A stretch of DNA of 19,720 bases from Trachelipus rathkii (taxonomy: Eukaryota > Arthropoda > Malacostraca > Isopoda > Trachelipodidae): the NCBI GenBank assembly GCA_015478945.1, contig JABUQX010018322.1, positions 32,501 to 52,220 on the forward strand, read 5' to 3'. Position numbers and translations under genes: made by a program. The notes under the pieces were generated by a model that did not search any database, was not told where the DNA came from, and was given only the letters and a program-made list of their open reading frames with translations. Shown in pieces: positions 1-8,576 of the stretch (within the stretch, counting starts at the first letter, position 1; each line of letters begins with the position of its first letter).

Positions 1-56
1 TCTTCTTCTTCTTCTTCTTCTTCTTCTTCTTCTTCTTCTTCTTCTTCTTCTTCCTT
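1..56. repeat. (TTC)n microsatellite
   Basis: An almost perfect TTC trinucleotide array of about 18 units opens the window, so its true left edge lies outside. It directly abuts the first recognisable sequence of the CR1-like element, whose 5' part is therefore missing or interrupted here. Confidence 0.97.
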
Positions 57-64
57 CTGAATTT

Positions 65-625
65 AGAGTTCCCGTTTCAAATTCTTTTTCCCTTCTGGAA
101 GTTGAAGGGTGTGAATCGGAGACAATCTTGATTGGTCACTCTTTAGTGCAGAATATGAATGAAGATTTCGTGAAACGCAACCCTACAAAAAGGAAATGTA
201 AAATGGTTTCTGGGTGAACAATATCGGTCTTTGATAAATCCCTTAAGGATTTACAAATCAAAGACAATAGCCTAGCGTGTGTCATACTTGGGTCGCGAAA
301 GGTGCATGAGAAGGAAAATACGACAAATAATCTAATCGGCAAATAGAGTATTAATTAAAAATTTGAAAGGAAGATCAGTAATATTTTATGTTTAGGAATT
401 TTGCCATCCTTGTTAATGGACCAAAGAGTTTCAAAGAGCAACTTTTCTTCAACATCAAGACTGGTAGAAATTTAGCAGGAATTAAATCGTGCTCTTTTGC
501 TTAACTTTGGGTAGTTGATGGTCAGAATAATTTAACAGAAAAGACGAGATTCATTTAAATGATTTAAATTATGTTGGTGAAGCACGATTAGTTCGGACTA
601 TTGAAACACTGAGGTTCCAAAAATA
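65..625 (+). pseudogene. ORF1 remnant with SGNH/GDSL esterase domain (CR1-type)
   Basis: One frame runs from about 65 to a stop at 215-217 and reads GHSLVQNMNEDFVKRN near 134-181. This corresponds to the GDSL nucleophile block, with Asp replaced by His but Ser kept (140-142). The frame continues to LGSRKV near 287-304, at the place of the GxND oxyanion block, where Asn is lost. After a frameshift, DEIHLNDL near 543-566 matches the C-terminal DxxH block, and both Asp and His are kept. Between them, GILPS near 384-400 fits the usual core strand. In CR1-like elements this ORF1 domain is a lipid/ester hydrolase-like module accompanying the RNA particle. At least three internal stops and one frameshift make this a pseudogene. 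The ORF1 N-terminus (often PHD or coiled coil) is absent. An unrelated host esterase is unlikely, because endonuclease and RT follow in order. Confidence 0.78.
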
Positions 626-699
626 TAAGGAGATAAACCTGTAGCAAACAGGGAATCTTCCGGGAAATTTCCAAATCCCGAATCAACATTGCCCGGAAA

Positions 700-1975
700 T
701 GAAAGCTCGTGCCTTTTCAACTGCAAGAAAGCATTCGTAACAAATAAATGAATTGAACGCTATTGATTTACACAGAAAACCTCCTGATATAGTTTGCAGT
801 CACTGAACATGGTGCCAAGCTTTAAGATCGATGATTTATTTCAGAATCTTCAAATTAATGCGTCTATTTTAGTTTATTTTCAAAGATAGAAAACAATAAT
901 AGGGAAATTTTGAAGGCGTTGATGATTTTGCATATTAAAGGATACTATATATCAAAAACTACTCAACATTATTCTAAAACTTAACCTAAACCTACGAATA
1001 AAATAGGAACACTTGAATATAAAATTTGGAAATTAATAAATGTCTATCGTCCACCGTCTCACAATCCGCGCAATAGATGTAGCTTTGGTATACCGAATAA
1101 GCAAAATTCAGAAGGTTATACATAATTGTGCGAGACTTTAACTGCCCAAATATAAACTATAATTTTAAACTCTGATGCAGATCCCGAAAGAAATTAGATT
1201 ATTACTAAAGTTCCTAGAGATAATTTCCTCTTTTCAAATAATGTGATTGCCCAAACAAAGGAAACAATATTTATAGCCTACTAATAGGGAGTATTTTGAA
1301 CTTGGTTAGAGTTCAGTTTTGGGGTTATAGGAATCCTATTGGTACAAGCGTAATTCATAACATGATTAAATTTACCCTTAACATTGAAAACGAAATACAT
1401 AGCAATTACTTAAAAATTCCTTTTTTAAGAGCGCAAATTTTAATGGCTATAAGGAGAGCTTATCTATATGATTGGGATGAAATATTAACATTCAATGCAA
1501 ATATAATGTGGGATACGTTTCTACAAATATTTAAAGAAAAATAAAAAGATTTGTTCCATATAAAATGAAACGAACTTTACCAAGTTCAAAACCAAGATGG
1601 TGGAACAATGAAATTAAAGATTTTAAATAAAATAATAGAAATAGGGCTTATAAACTTTGGAAGTCTTCTCCCTCAGTAGAAAATAATAATAATTACAAAG
1701 TTTGGTGTCGAAACTGCAAAGGACTAATTAAATACTATAAGCGAAACTTTGAAATTAATATTGCAGGAGAAAGTAAAATTAATCTTAAAAAGTTTTACAA
1801 ATATGTTAACAACAAAAGTTCCATCAAGGAATCAATTGGATCATTACTGAACATTAATGAAAACTTAAAATTAAACAGTGCTGATATGGCAATCATTTTA
1901 AATGATTTTTTCTTGACAGTTGTTACGAAAGAGCATCTAGATAGCGTGACAATTTTTAGATACATTTGAAATTCT
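700..1975 (+). pseudogene. ORF2 remnant, part 1: AP-type endonuclease and endonuclease-RT linker
   Basis: The expected N-terminal NARS-x-RNK block is visible with single-base indels around 712-765 and leads into HRKPPDIVC (about 770-798). The ETW metal-binding motif is damaged at about 801-812. VYRPPS starts near 1043. IIVRDFNCPNINY at 1122-1160 is the GDFN catalytic block with Gly changed to Arg. GTSVIHNMIKFTL at 1341-1379 replaces the catalytic SDH with S-V-I-H. The linker is recognised by WDTFLQIF (about 1509-1534), WWNNEIK (about 1598-1618), and KKFYKYVNNKS near 1789-1820, typical of the region joining endonuclease to RT. In an active element this domain nicks genomic DNA for target-primed reverse transcription. 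Two catalytic blocks are altered and stops are frequent, so it is dead. Confidence 0.82.
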
Positions 1976-3470
1976 AGAAGAGGAAGTTGCTTTCCATATT
2001 GATAAATTATTTATAAATAAATTACCTGGACCAGATGGATTTTATCAGATGCATCTAAAAAATTTGAAAGATATATTAGTAAAACTCTGACGATGCCTTT
2101 TCAATAAGTCTTTTCAGAGAAGGTTAGTTAGATAACCGCATAATTTCAAACTTGCAAACTATAACTCCCTATTTTCAAAAAAGATCGTAAGTTCCCAAAT
2201 AATTACAGACCAATTAGCTTAACTTCTATAGTTGACAAATTTTTGAAGCAATATTAACTAATAGAATAGTTGCACATCTTGAATATCATGGATTGCTCAA
2301 GAATTCCCAACAATGTTTTAGAAGAAATGTATCATACTTAACAAATTTACTAGAATTTTTTAATGTGGTTTTTATACGATGTACGATAATTAAAAATGCA
2401 TAGGTCATTTATTTAAGAATTTCAACATAAGTCCCGCTCTGTGGTGGGACTACTTCCTAAAAAGATACAGAGCTCACGGTATTCTTAGGCAGAATGCTTT
2501 TAATTGGATTCAAAATTGGTTATGGACCAACGACAACGAGTTGTTGTCAATGGTGAGTGCTCAGGAATGGGCTCGACGTTATTAGTGGTGTATCCCAAGG
2601 ATCTGTCCTGGGTCCAATACTGTTTATTATATATTTAAATGACCTAAATGATGATATTTTAAGCAATATCTCAAAATTTGCTGATGACACGAAACTTGGG
2701 AACATCGCACAAACTCGTGAGAAAGATATCAATTCAGTTCAGAGCTATGTTTGAATATAGTATTGTAAATTGCGTCAAAAACATGGCAAATGAAATTTAA
2801 TACCGGTAAATGTAAGGTTATACATTTTGAAAGTAGGAACAATGAATATGATTACAAATAGATGACTCATTATCAAAAGAATCTATGAGTAATTAATTAC
2901 ATAGGATTTAAATGATTTGCGACAACATGTGCGAAAGTTGGTTAAGAAAGAAATAAAGCCTTTAGGCTATCTACTTGCAAGAAACTTCGAATATAATCTA
3001 AATGTATAATTGTTCCTCTCTGTAAAACAATTTAGGTTAGACCTCATATGAATATTGCAGTGCAGTTTGGAATCCATACCTCAAAAAGGACAAAGAAAAA
3101 ATTGAAAGAATTCAAGAAAACAACCAAATTAATAAAAAAAATTGGAAGGTAAGTCATACGAGCAACGACTACGGGAATTAGTACTACATTCTTTAGAGAC
3201 AGAGAAGATTGAGAGAAAAATTAATAGAAATTTTCAAATACTAAATAAATTTGACAATATCGATAACCGGCAATTCTTTAGATATGATTTTAATGATGTA
3301 ACACGGAGTAATGGGCATAAACTTTGTCATAACGATTTCAAACCAATATTGCTAAGAATTTCTTCACTTACGATGTAATTGAGAAGTGGAAATGCTTTCT
3401 TATGAAATAGTGAACAGCGGCAATATCGATTCATTCAAGAAGAAGTTGGATATTAAATACATATATAGAG
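1976..3470 (+). pseudogene. ORF2 remnant, part 2: reverse transcriptase and C-terminal region
   Basis: RT blocks can be followed across frames. LPGPDGF is near 2022-2042 and NNYRPISLTSIVDKF near 2197-2241. The motif A region near 2410-2445 has lost its clear catalytic Asp. QRVVVNGECSG is near 2531-2565. GVSQGSVLGPILFIIYLNDL lies within 2584-2650, and an intact FADD catalytic box is at 2677-2688. Downstream, WQMKFNTGKCKVIHF (about 2785-2830), VRPH/EYCSAVWNPYL (3036-3084, one frameshift) and KSYEQRLREL (about 3148-3180) mark the thumb and C-terminal region. VNSGNIDSFKKKLD is at about 3411-3452. The longest clean segments are 2557-2754 and 3142-3378. The conserved-block order and spacing fit CR1-like RT, but stops and frameshifts rule out a functional enzyme. 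Confidence 0.88.
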
Positions 3471-3552
3471 AATATATCTTCACAACGTATACTGGATGCT
3501 GCTTTATTATTTTATTAAAACTGATAGAATAGACGTGACCTACATTAAAGTA

Positions 3553-3648
3553 AAACTCAAAGTAACTATCTGAGATCATTTGTAAATGTTAAAAAGTACT
3601 AAACTCAAAGAACTATTGAGATTCATTTGGTAAATGTTAACAGCTACA
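3553..3648. repeat. Two-copy 48-bp tandem repeat
   Basis: AAACTCAAAG begins at 3553 and again at 3601. Each copy continues with an (A)ACTAT-TGAGAT-CATTT-G-TAAATGTTA framework that diverges at scattered positions. The pair lies just beyond the coding remnant of the CR1-like element, so it may belong to its 3' untranslated region or to an unrelated minisatellite. Confidence 0.7.
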
Positions 3649-3720
3649 TCGTTAAAAAGATTTGGCGCCGAACCTTTATATAAGTTTTTAGTTCACCGCT
3701 TAGAGGATTTGTTCCAGATG

Positions 3721-4155
3721 GTGATCTAATCGAATACACTGAGTGAAAAAAATAATCAAAAAAAACAAAATTCTTGACCACTTGTAGCACTAGATGTTTG
3801 ATGTTTAGAAACATTTCTATTTTGAGTGAAGCAAACTCAACCTGAAGTATGACGAACTGCTAATAAATGCTTTTGATGTTTCACGCATAGACATAATCTG
3901 TTCTAAGCGGTGATCTAGTCGCATTCACACTTGAATAGAAAAAAATAATCAAAACACAAAATTCACCCACTTGTAAACTATGATGCTTTTGTTGCTCTTA
4001 GAACAAGAAACTGTTCTGAGTGAGCAAACTCGTATGTCACACATTGACAGTGGACATATCCAACACAAAAAATAAAACAAAAATATTTAATCAGACATAT
4101 TGATGTTTGTTGCTTAGAAGAAGATCTGCTCTAAGTGAGCTAACTCATATGTTAC
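3721..4155. repeat. Degenerate roughly 189-bp tandem repeat, two and a half copies
   Basis: GTGATCTA starts near 3721 and 3910, and the following roughly 130 bases align: an A-rich stretch with AATAATCAAAA, then CCACTTGTA, GATG-TT-TT and GAG-GAGCAAACTC. A third copy lacks the first half and retains GATGTTTGTTGCTTAGAA (about 4101-4118) and GAGCTAACTCATATGTTAC (about 4137-4155). The spacing drops from about 190 to about 115 bases, showing an internal deletion in the third copy. No coding capacity was seen. Confidence 0.7.
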
Positions 4156-4283
4156 ATTGAAATAGGTAAAATAATATACTTATTTCAAAAATAATTAACA
4201 GATTTGTTTTGAAACAGTAGATACATTCAACAAATTAAATAAGCAAAAATACGTTAACAGACTAGCCTTGAGTGGACTGTAAG

Positions 4284-4400
4284 TTCTTCTTCTCTTCTTC
4301 TTCTTTTCTTATATACTCCATATACTATGGATGTCACTTCTCTTCTTCTTCTTCTCTTCTTCTTCTTCTTCTCTTCTTCTATCTTCTCTTCTCTTCTTGC
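4284..4400. repeat. Interrupted (TTC)n microsatellite
   Basis: Several TTC/CTT runs are interrupted by single C or T changes and one short AT-rich gap (4311-4335). The open frame it creates encodes only Ser/Phe homopolymers and is not a gene. Confidence 0.93.
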
Positions 4401-4414
4401 CCGATATATCACTG

Positions 4415-4450
4415 ACTACTGACTACTACTCTACTACTACTACTACTACT

Positions 4451-4500
<50 letters not shown>

Positions 4501-4503
4501 TAA
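4415..4503. repeat. (CTA)n microsatellite
   Basis: A CTA/TAC trinucleotide array, perfect from about 4450 to 4500 and slightly degenerate before that. It encodes a poly-Tyr shadow frame on the plus strand. Confidence 0.95.
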
Positions 4504-5099
4504 TGATTATAAACTTCTGCAGTTTTATAATTTTTAATAAATTAAAAATTAATCTGGAAATTAAAATATTTATGAAAAAAGTATCATTGACCGTCTTTTT
4601 ATAATTGTCTTAATTAATCAGCAATTTTATTCCATTCCCAGATTTCTGAATTTGAGTTTTGATTTATGTAACTGGTAATTATTTTATCATTGAAATATAA
4701 TCGTTAACTGGCACATGAATTTTGAAAATATCTGAGACAATTAACACCGAGTGTTATAATTAACTCGTACAACAGTTGAATGACTTATTAAAACAGCTGT
4801 CTAATTAGAAGTTGAGTATGTAATACAATTTCACAAAATGGAATCTGATTAAACGTGTATAAATGTTTTCATTCAAAATTATTAAAAAAAAAAAACTTAT
4901 GTTTCTCATATTACCCTTTTGATAGGTAAATATGAACCCTTGGAAATTTCAAAATTATTTGTTTTGTGATTCCCAACCAAACATAGTGCACAATTCAACA
5001 GTTAATTAACATATTTTGAAAATTAAAGCACTAAATAATTTCAGTAGTAGGATGGTGATATAGGTGGGAGTGATATTGCCAGTTGGCACTCATTACTCT
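4504..5099. other. AT-rich unique sequence, no gene seen
   Basis: This stretch is not microsatellite, but it shows no open frame of note, no recognisable protein similarity and no clear repeat structure. Confidence 0.6.
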
Positions 5100-5207
5100 A
5101 CATATATAGTCTATATTATAATATATATAATATATAAAATATTATATATTATATATATATAATATATATACTATATATATATATACTTAATTATTTCTAA
5201 TATATAT

Positions 5208-5240
<33 letters not shown>

Positions 5241-5262
5241 TATATATGAATATATAAATATA
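5100..5262. repeat. (TA)n microsatellite
   Basis: Imperfect TA dinucleotide array, with AATATA and CTATAT interruptions. It forms the left flank of the SINE-like island. Confidence 0.93.
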
Positions 5263-5263
5263 T

Positions 5264-5402
5264 TGCAACCTGCAATCAGTTTTAGTAAAGTTAAAAAACC
5301 CCTAACGTATCTTCACCATGCGCTGGATTCGATGCCTTTCTCCTTCGCAGTGATGAGGCGTGCTTGCGCTACTTTGACCGCTGACCTCGGATGAGCTATT
5401 TA
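5264..5402 (-). mobile_element. Candidate tRNA-derived SINE
   Basis: A roughly 140-bp island of mixed composition sits alone between TA arrays. Read on the minus strand it starts with CCGAGGTCAGCGGTCAAAG, which resembles the D-arm/box A region of a Leu/Ser-type tRNA. About 60 bases later it carries GGCATCGAATCC, close to the box B consensus GGTTCGAATCC. It then runs through GCGCATGGTGAAG into an A-rich tail and TA repeat. The composition, internal-promoter-like boxes and island nature suggest a short interspersed element. It could instead be an unrelated unique remnant, because box A is poor and no cloverleaf is evident. Confidence 0.42.
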
Positions 5403-5457
5403 TATATATATTAGTATATATATATATATATATAATATATATTATATATATATGAAT

Positions 5458-5502
<45 letters not shown>

Positions 5503-5583
5503 GTATATACATATATATATATATATTATATTATTATATATTATTATATATATAATATATATATATAATATATATATATATAC

Positions 5584-5615
<32 letters not shown>

Positions 5616-5627
5616 AATATATATATA

Positions 5628-5659
<32 letters not shown>

Positions 5660-5815
5660 TTATATTATATATATATATATATATATTATTATATATATAT
5701 ATATTATATATATATATATATATATATTATAATATATTATATATATATGTGTGTGTGATGTGTGTGTGGTGTGTGTGTGTGCTTGTGTTTGCATGTTCGT
5801 GTGTGTGTGTGTAGG
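5400..5815. repeat. (TA)n array passing into (GT)n
   Basis: About 345 bp of imperfect TA repeat is followed from about 5748 by an interrupted GT array with a few C, A and GG interruptions, ending near 5813. Confidence 0.95.
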
Positions 5816-5955
5816 ATGTATGGGAGATCGCGCAACATCTACTAAAATAAGGCGTCAAGCTAAACTTCCATACCCAGTGGAGATTAAATATGAATTTCTA
5901 CGAAGATCATTCAAGTAAACCTGCATCCCTATGAGGTCATAACCCAAATTTAAAC
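5816..5955. other. Unidentified island between GT and AC arrays
   Basis: About 140 bp of non-repetitive sequence (starting AGGATGTATGGGAGATCGCG) lies between a GT array on the left and AC/TA repeats on the right. No protein, tRNA-like box or inverted arm could be assigned. Confidence 0.5.
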
Positions 5956-6084
5956 ACACACCACTTACACACACATATATACCACACACACATATATATA
6001 ATATATATAATTATATAATATATGAATATATATATATACTATATATTATATTATTATATATATATAATATAATATATATATATA
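5956..6084. repeat. Short (AC)n passing into (TA)n
   Basis: ACACAC clusters (about 5956-5993) switch into TA repeat, mirroring the TA-to-GT order on the left side of the preceding island. Confidence 0.88.
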
Positions 6085-6120
6085 GTGTGAAATTTCGGTT
6101 TAAAAGCCCCACTCATATCT

Positions 6121-6297
6121 TCAAAAACTACATAGCTACAGGGAAAAGGAATCCATTGCTGGAATGCTGGTCCAAATTTATAGTGCGGAAAATGTAAAAA
6201 AAAAGAAAAAAAAATATATTATATATCAAAAACTTTAATATAGCTACAGCGAAAAGAATACATTTTTGGAATCCTGGTAAATTTTAGATAGGGAAAA

Positions 6298-6328
<31 letters not shown>
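6121..6328 (+). repeat. Left-arm pair of roughly 105-bp units, each ending in an A-tract
   Basis: Unit 1 covers 6121-6214 and unit 2 covers 6226-6328. They share CAAAAACT, TAGCTACAG-GAAAAG, GGAAT-CTGGT and GGAAAATGTAAAA, with about three quarters of bases matching by eye. The terminal A-tracts look like poly(A) tails of a short retroposed sequence, an alternative origin for the unit. Confidence 0.75.
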
Positions 6329-6331
<3 letters not shown>

Positions 6332-6439
6332 TGTTAATAATTTAGTAATATGATTAGAGAGTCTATTTAGAGACCTTTATTGGTTACTCGTTAAAATAAT
6401 AGACTTTCTATCTTAAATTTTGCTTTTTTTTTTTACTAA

Positions 6440-6670
6440 GAATACCCCAAGGTTATACCGCACCGATGGCAGGAGTCGGTCTCTCGGCCTTCGAGTGAAC
6501 TATGGGGTAGGACTTAATCCCCTCCGGGGGAGGGTCCGGGAACCTCCGCTCTTTGGGATTTATTGGGGTGTCACGGGGGTTCCTCCGCCCCATCCCCTAC
6601 GGGGTATGGAAAACGTTCCCCCCACCTGTGTTCCCCGTCGGCTCGAGCCCCCCCTACATTGCCGTGTATA
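6440..6670. other. GC-rich core of the foldback element
   Basis: This roughly 230-bp block is strongly G/C-rich (runs of CCCC and GGGG, CCCCTCCGGGGGAGG) inside a very AT-rich neighbourhood. An open frame (6420-6671) crosses it, but its product is Arg/Pro/Gly-rich with no recognised domain, so coding is not supported. The left 45 bases resemble 18806-18858, so the block is probably part of a dispersed repeat. Several self-complementary G/C runs could form hairpins. Confidence 0.6.
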
Positions 6671-6763
6671 ACTTTAAAATAATATAAAAATATTATATTA
6701 TATTCCACTGCTCCTAAAAAAAAAATAGCCAGAATATTTTATTTATTTATTTTATTTTTTTTT

Positions 6764-6845
6764 TTTTACATTTCCTAACTAAAATTTACCAAGGATTCCC
6801 AAAAAATTGTATTCCCCTTTTCGCTTGTAGCCTATTGTAGTTTTT

Positions 6846-6888
<43 letters not shown>

Positions 6889-6966
6889 TACAGTTCCCGC
6901 AATAAAATTTTGCCCCCAGATTCCAACAATGTATTCCTTTTCGCTGTGCCTATTGTAGTTTTTGAG
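6764..6966 (-). repeat. Right-arm pair of inverted units, each preceded by a T-tract
   Basis: Two reverse-complement copies of the left-arm unit, at about 6764-6848 and 6888-6966. Both end with TATTGTAGTTTTTGAG. The T-tracts (6755-6767 and 6849-6887) are the complements of the left-arm A-tracts. Confidence 0.75.
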
Positions 6967-7013
6967 ATAGGATCCGATGTATGTTGTGGGTTTTAAACAA
7001 ATATCCCACCATT

Positions 7014-7067
7014 ATATATATTATAACATATAATAATATATAATATATATAATATATAATATATATA

Positions 7068-7112
<45 letters not shown>

Positions 7113-7135
7113 ATATATATAAATATATTAATCTA

Positions 7136-7172
<37 letters not shown>

Positions 7173-7173
7173 A

Positions 7174-7207
<34 letters not shown>

Positions 7208-7382
7208 TATAATTATATATATATATATAATATATATAAAATAATATATATATAAATAATATATATATATATATTATATATATATAGTATATATATATAT
7301 AATATATATATATATTAATTATATATATAATATTTATAATTATTATATATATTTATATATAATATAATTATTATATGTATAA
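7014..7382. repeat. (TA)n microsatellite
   Basis: About 370 bp of imperfect TA repeat flanking the right end of the foldback element. Confidence 0.94.
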
Positions 7383-8576
7383 TAATAGAATTCTTAAACT
7401 ATAAATAATGTATTATGTAAGGTTAATTGCTAGTTTATCAGGCTTACTATAAAATTCCGTTATATTAATATTTAATTACTTTTTTTTTTATTCTAGTGTA
7501 TAAGGTAAAAAATTCTTAAATAATAATATATATATAGCTAATAGAAACAATTCAGTATACCCCTCCATAATATAATACTATACTAACCACATACCCCCCC
7601 CCCCCCCTCCTCCCCCCTCCTCCCCTCCTATTTTTAATATAAATTTTATTTGGCAAAAAGCATTTAATAACATATAAAGGGAACGGTTTTTCTCGATTAT
7701 CCATCACCTTTACGCACAATGAAGGGTAAAAAACACTATAGTAGGTTTTTTCCGGAAATTATTGAAACTTGTCCCACAGGAACCCCCCGTATACCTCCCT
7801 TAATTACATTTAATGAAAGGTATACTTATAATGTATAAACCTAATAGGGACCTCTACGACTGAATTATTTAGTTTATATCGATATAAATATATATATATA
7901 TTATACTATAATATTATATATATATAATTATAATATAATTATATATATCTTATCAAATTATTTAAATATCCTGGCGTAATTATATTGCCACGGTGTTTTA
8001 CGCATGTTTATATTATAATATATTCCCCAAAACTGTAAGGTGGAATACCTATGGACAAGGTATGGTTACAATTATTATATAATAAAATTAAACTAATGTT
8101 AGGTGCTAATATACTTACAGTTTGTACTTATTATTTAATCCTCTATTGGATAATTATTTATAATTATTTATAATTTTACCGATGTCGTAGTTCTAAGTAT
8201 GATATATTTTGATTTCTTTAGCACCAAATTGGCCATTCTACCTAATTTCCATAATATATATTTTAATATAAATATTTTTAATATATTTTCAAAAAAAGTA
8301 TATACAATAAATATATCATACATTTTTATTGAAGGTAGTATCATATATTATATATATATACTTATATATAAATAATATATATATACTATATATCATATAT
8401 AGTTCATATATTACTATCTTTACCCGTTATAGTTATATTATACTATAAATTATACGTTATAAACGTAAGGGGTACTATATTGTCAATAAGATATAGTATA
8501 TATAGTCTAGATAAATCATGATTAATATATTATGAAAAGGGATCGTGGTTTCTGAGTAACGATTTTATAACATTAT
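7383..8576. other. AT-rich sequence without recognisable gene
   Basis: Mixed AT-rich DNA with short TA arrays (about 7885-7950 and 8341-8405) and less biased islands at about 7640-7870 and 7965-8240. The islands are full of stops in all frames and show no motif I can name. An imperfect inverted pair with GGTGCTAA (about 8102) and TTAGCACC (about 8219) exists but is too short to call an element. Confidence 0.55.
7594..7629 (-). repeat. C-tract with G-quadruplex potential on the minus strand
   Basis: Fourteen C in a row (7594-7607) are followed by CCT/CCCCCCT/CCT/CCCCT blocks. On the minus strand this gives several G-runs separated by single A, the classical G4-forming pattern; the plus strand could form an i-motif. 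Confidence 0.8.

Larger units (their letters stand above)
57..3530 (+). mobile_element. Near-full-length, inactivated CR1-like non-LTR retrotransposon (LINE)
   Basis: Translated remnants appear in the order expected for a two-ORF CR1-type LINE: ORF1 esterase (about 65-625), endonuclease (about 700-1380), endonuclease-RT linker (to about 1970), reverse transcriptase (about 1980-2760), and the thumb/C-terminal region (about 2780-3470). An SGNH esterase in ORF1 is a known trait of the CR1 group, and together with the RT motifs it supports the clade call. Many stops and single-base frameshifts make the copy non-autonomous. The 5' end is cut at the TTC repeat. The 3' end is placed near 3530, where similarity to LINE coding sequence fades. 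No poly(A) tail or target-site duplication was identified, so both borders are approximate. Confidence 0.85.
6085..7013. mobile_element. Foldback-like inverted-repeat element with duplicated arm units
   Basis: The left arm has an outer segment (6085-6120) and two direct units starting TCAAAAACT at 6121 and 6226. Each unit continues with the pattern TAGCTACAGCGAAAAG, GAAT-CAT, GGAAT-CTGG, AAATTTTAG and GG-AAATGT, and ends in an A-tract (the second is A28, 6301-6328). The right arm carries the same unit twice in reverse complement, ending TTTTTGAG at 6848 and 6966, separated by a T39 tract (6849-6887). Its outer segment (6967-7013) is the reverse-complement counterpart of 6085-6120, sharing TTTAAAA-CCCA-CA. 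The arms enclose about 430 bp including a GC-rich core. Both outer ends merge into TA repeat, as for a TA-targeting or microsatellite-targeting non-autonomous DNA element. No transposase is present. Confidence 0.75.

Noticed and set aside
136..342. Minus-strand 68-codon open frame
   Set aside because: It lies antisense to the ORF1 esterase remnant, which has family motifs on the plus strand; no motif on the minus strand.
4331..4537. Plus-strand open frame rich in Ser, Leu, Tyr
   Set aside because: Entirely a translation of TTC and CTA microsatellites.
6420..6671. 83-codon open frame over the GC-rich core
   Set aside because: It is open because the block is stop-poor and GC-rich; the product has no recognised domain and the block behaves as a repeat core.
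8102..8230. Inverted pair GGTGCTAA / TTAGCACC as a small transposon
   Set aside because: Only about 8 bp match cleanly, and the extended alignment is poor in AT-rich sequence.
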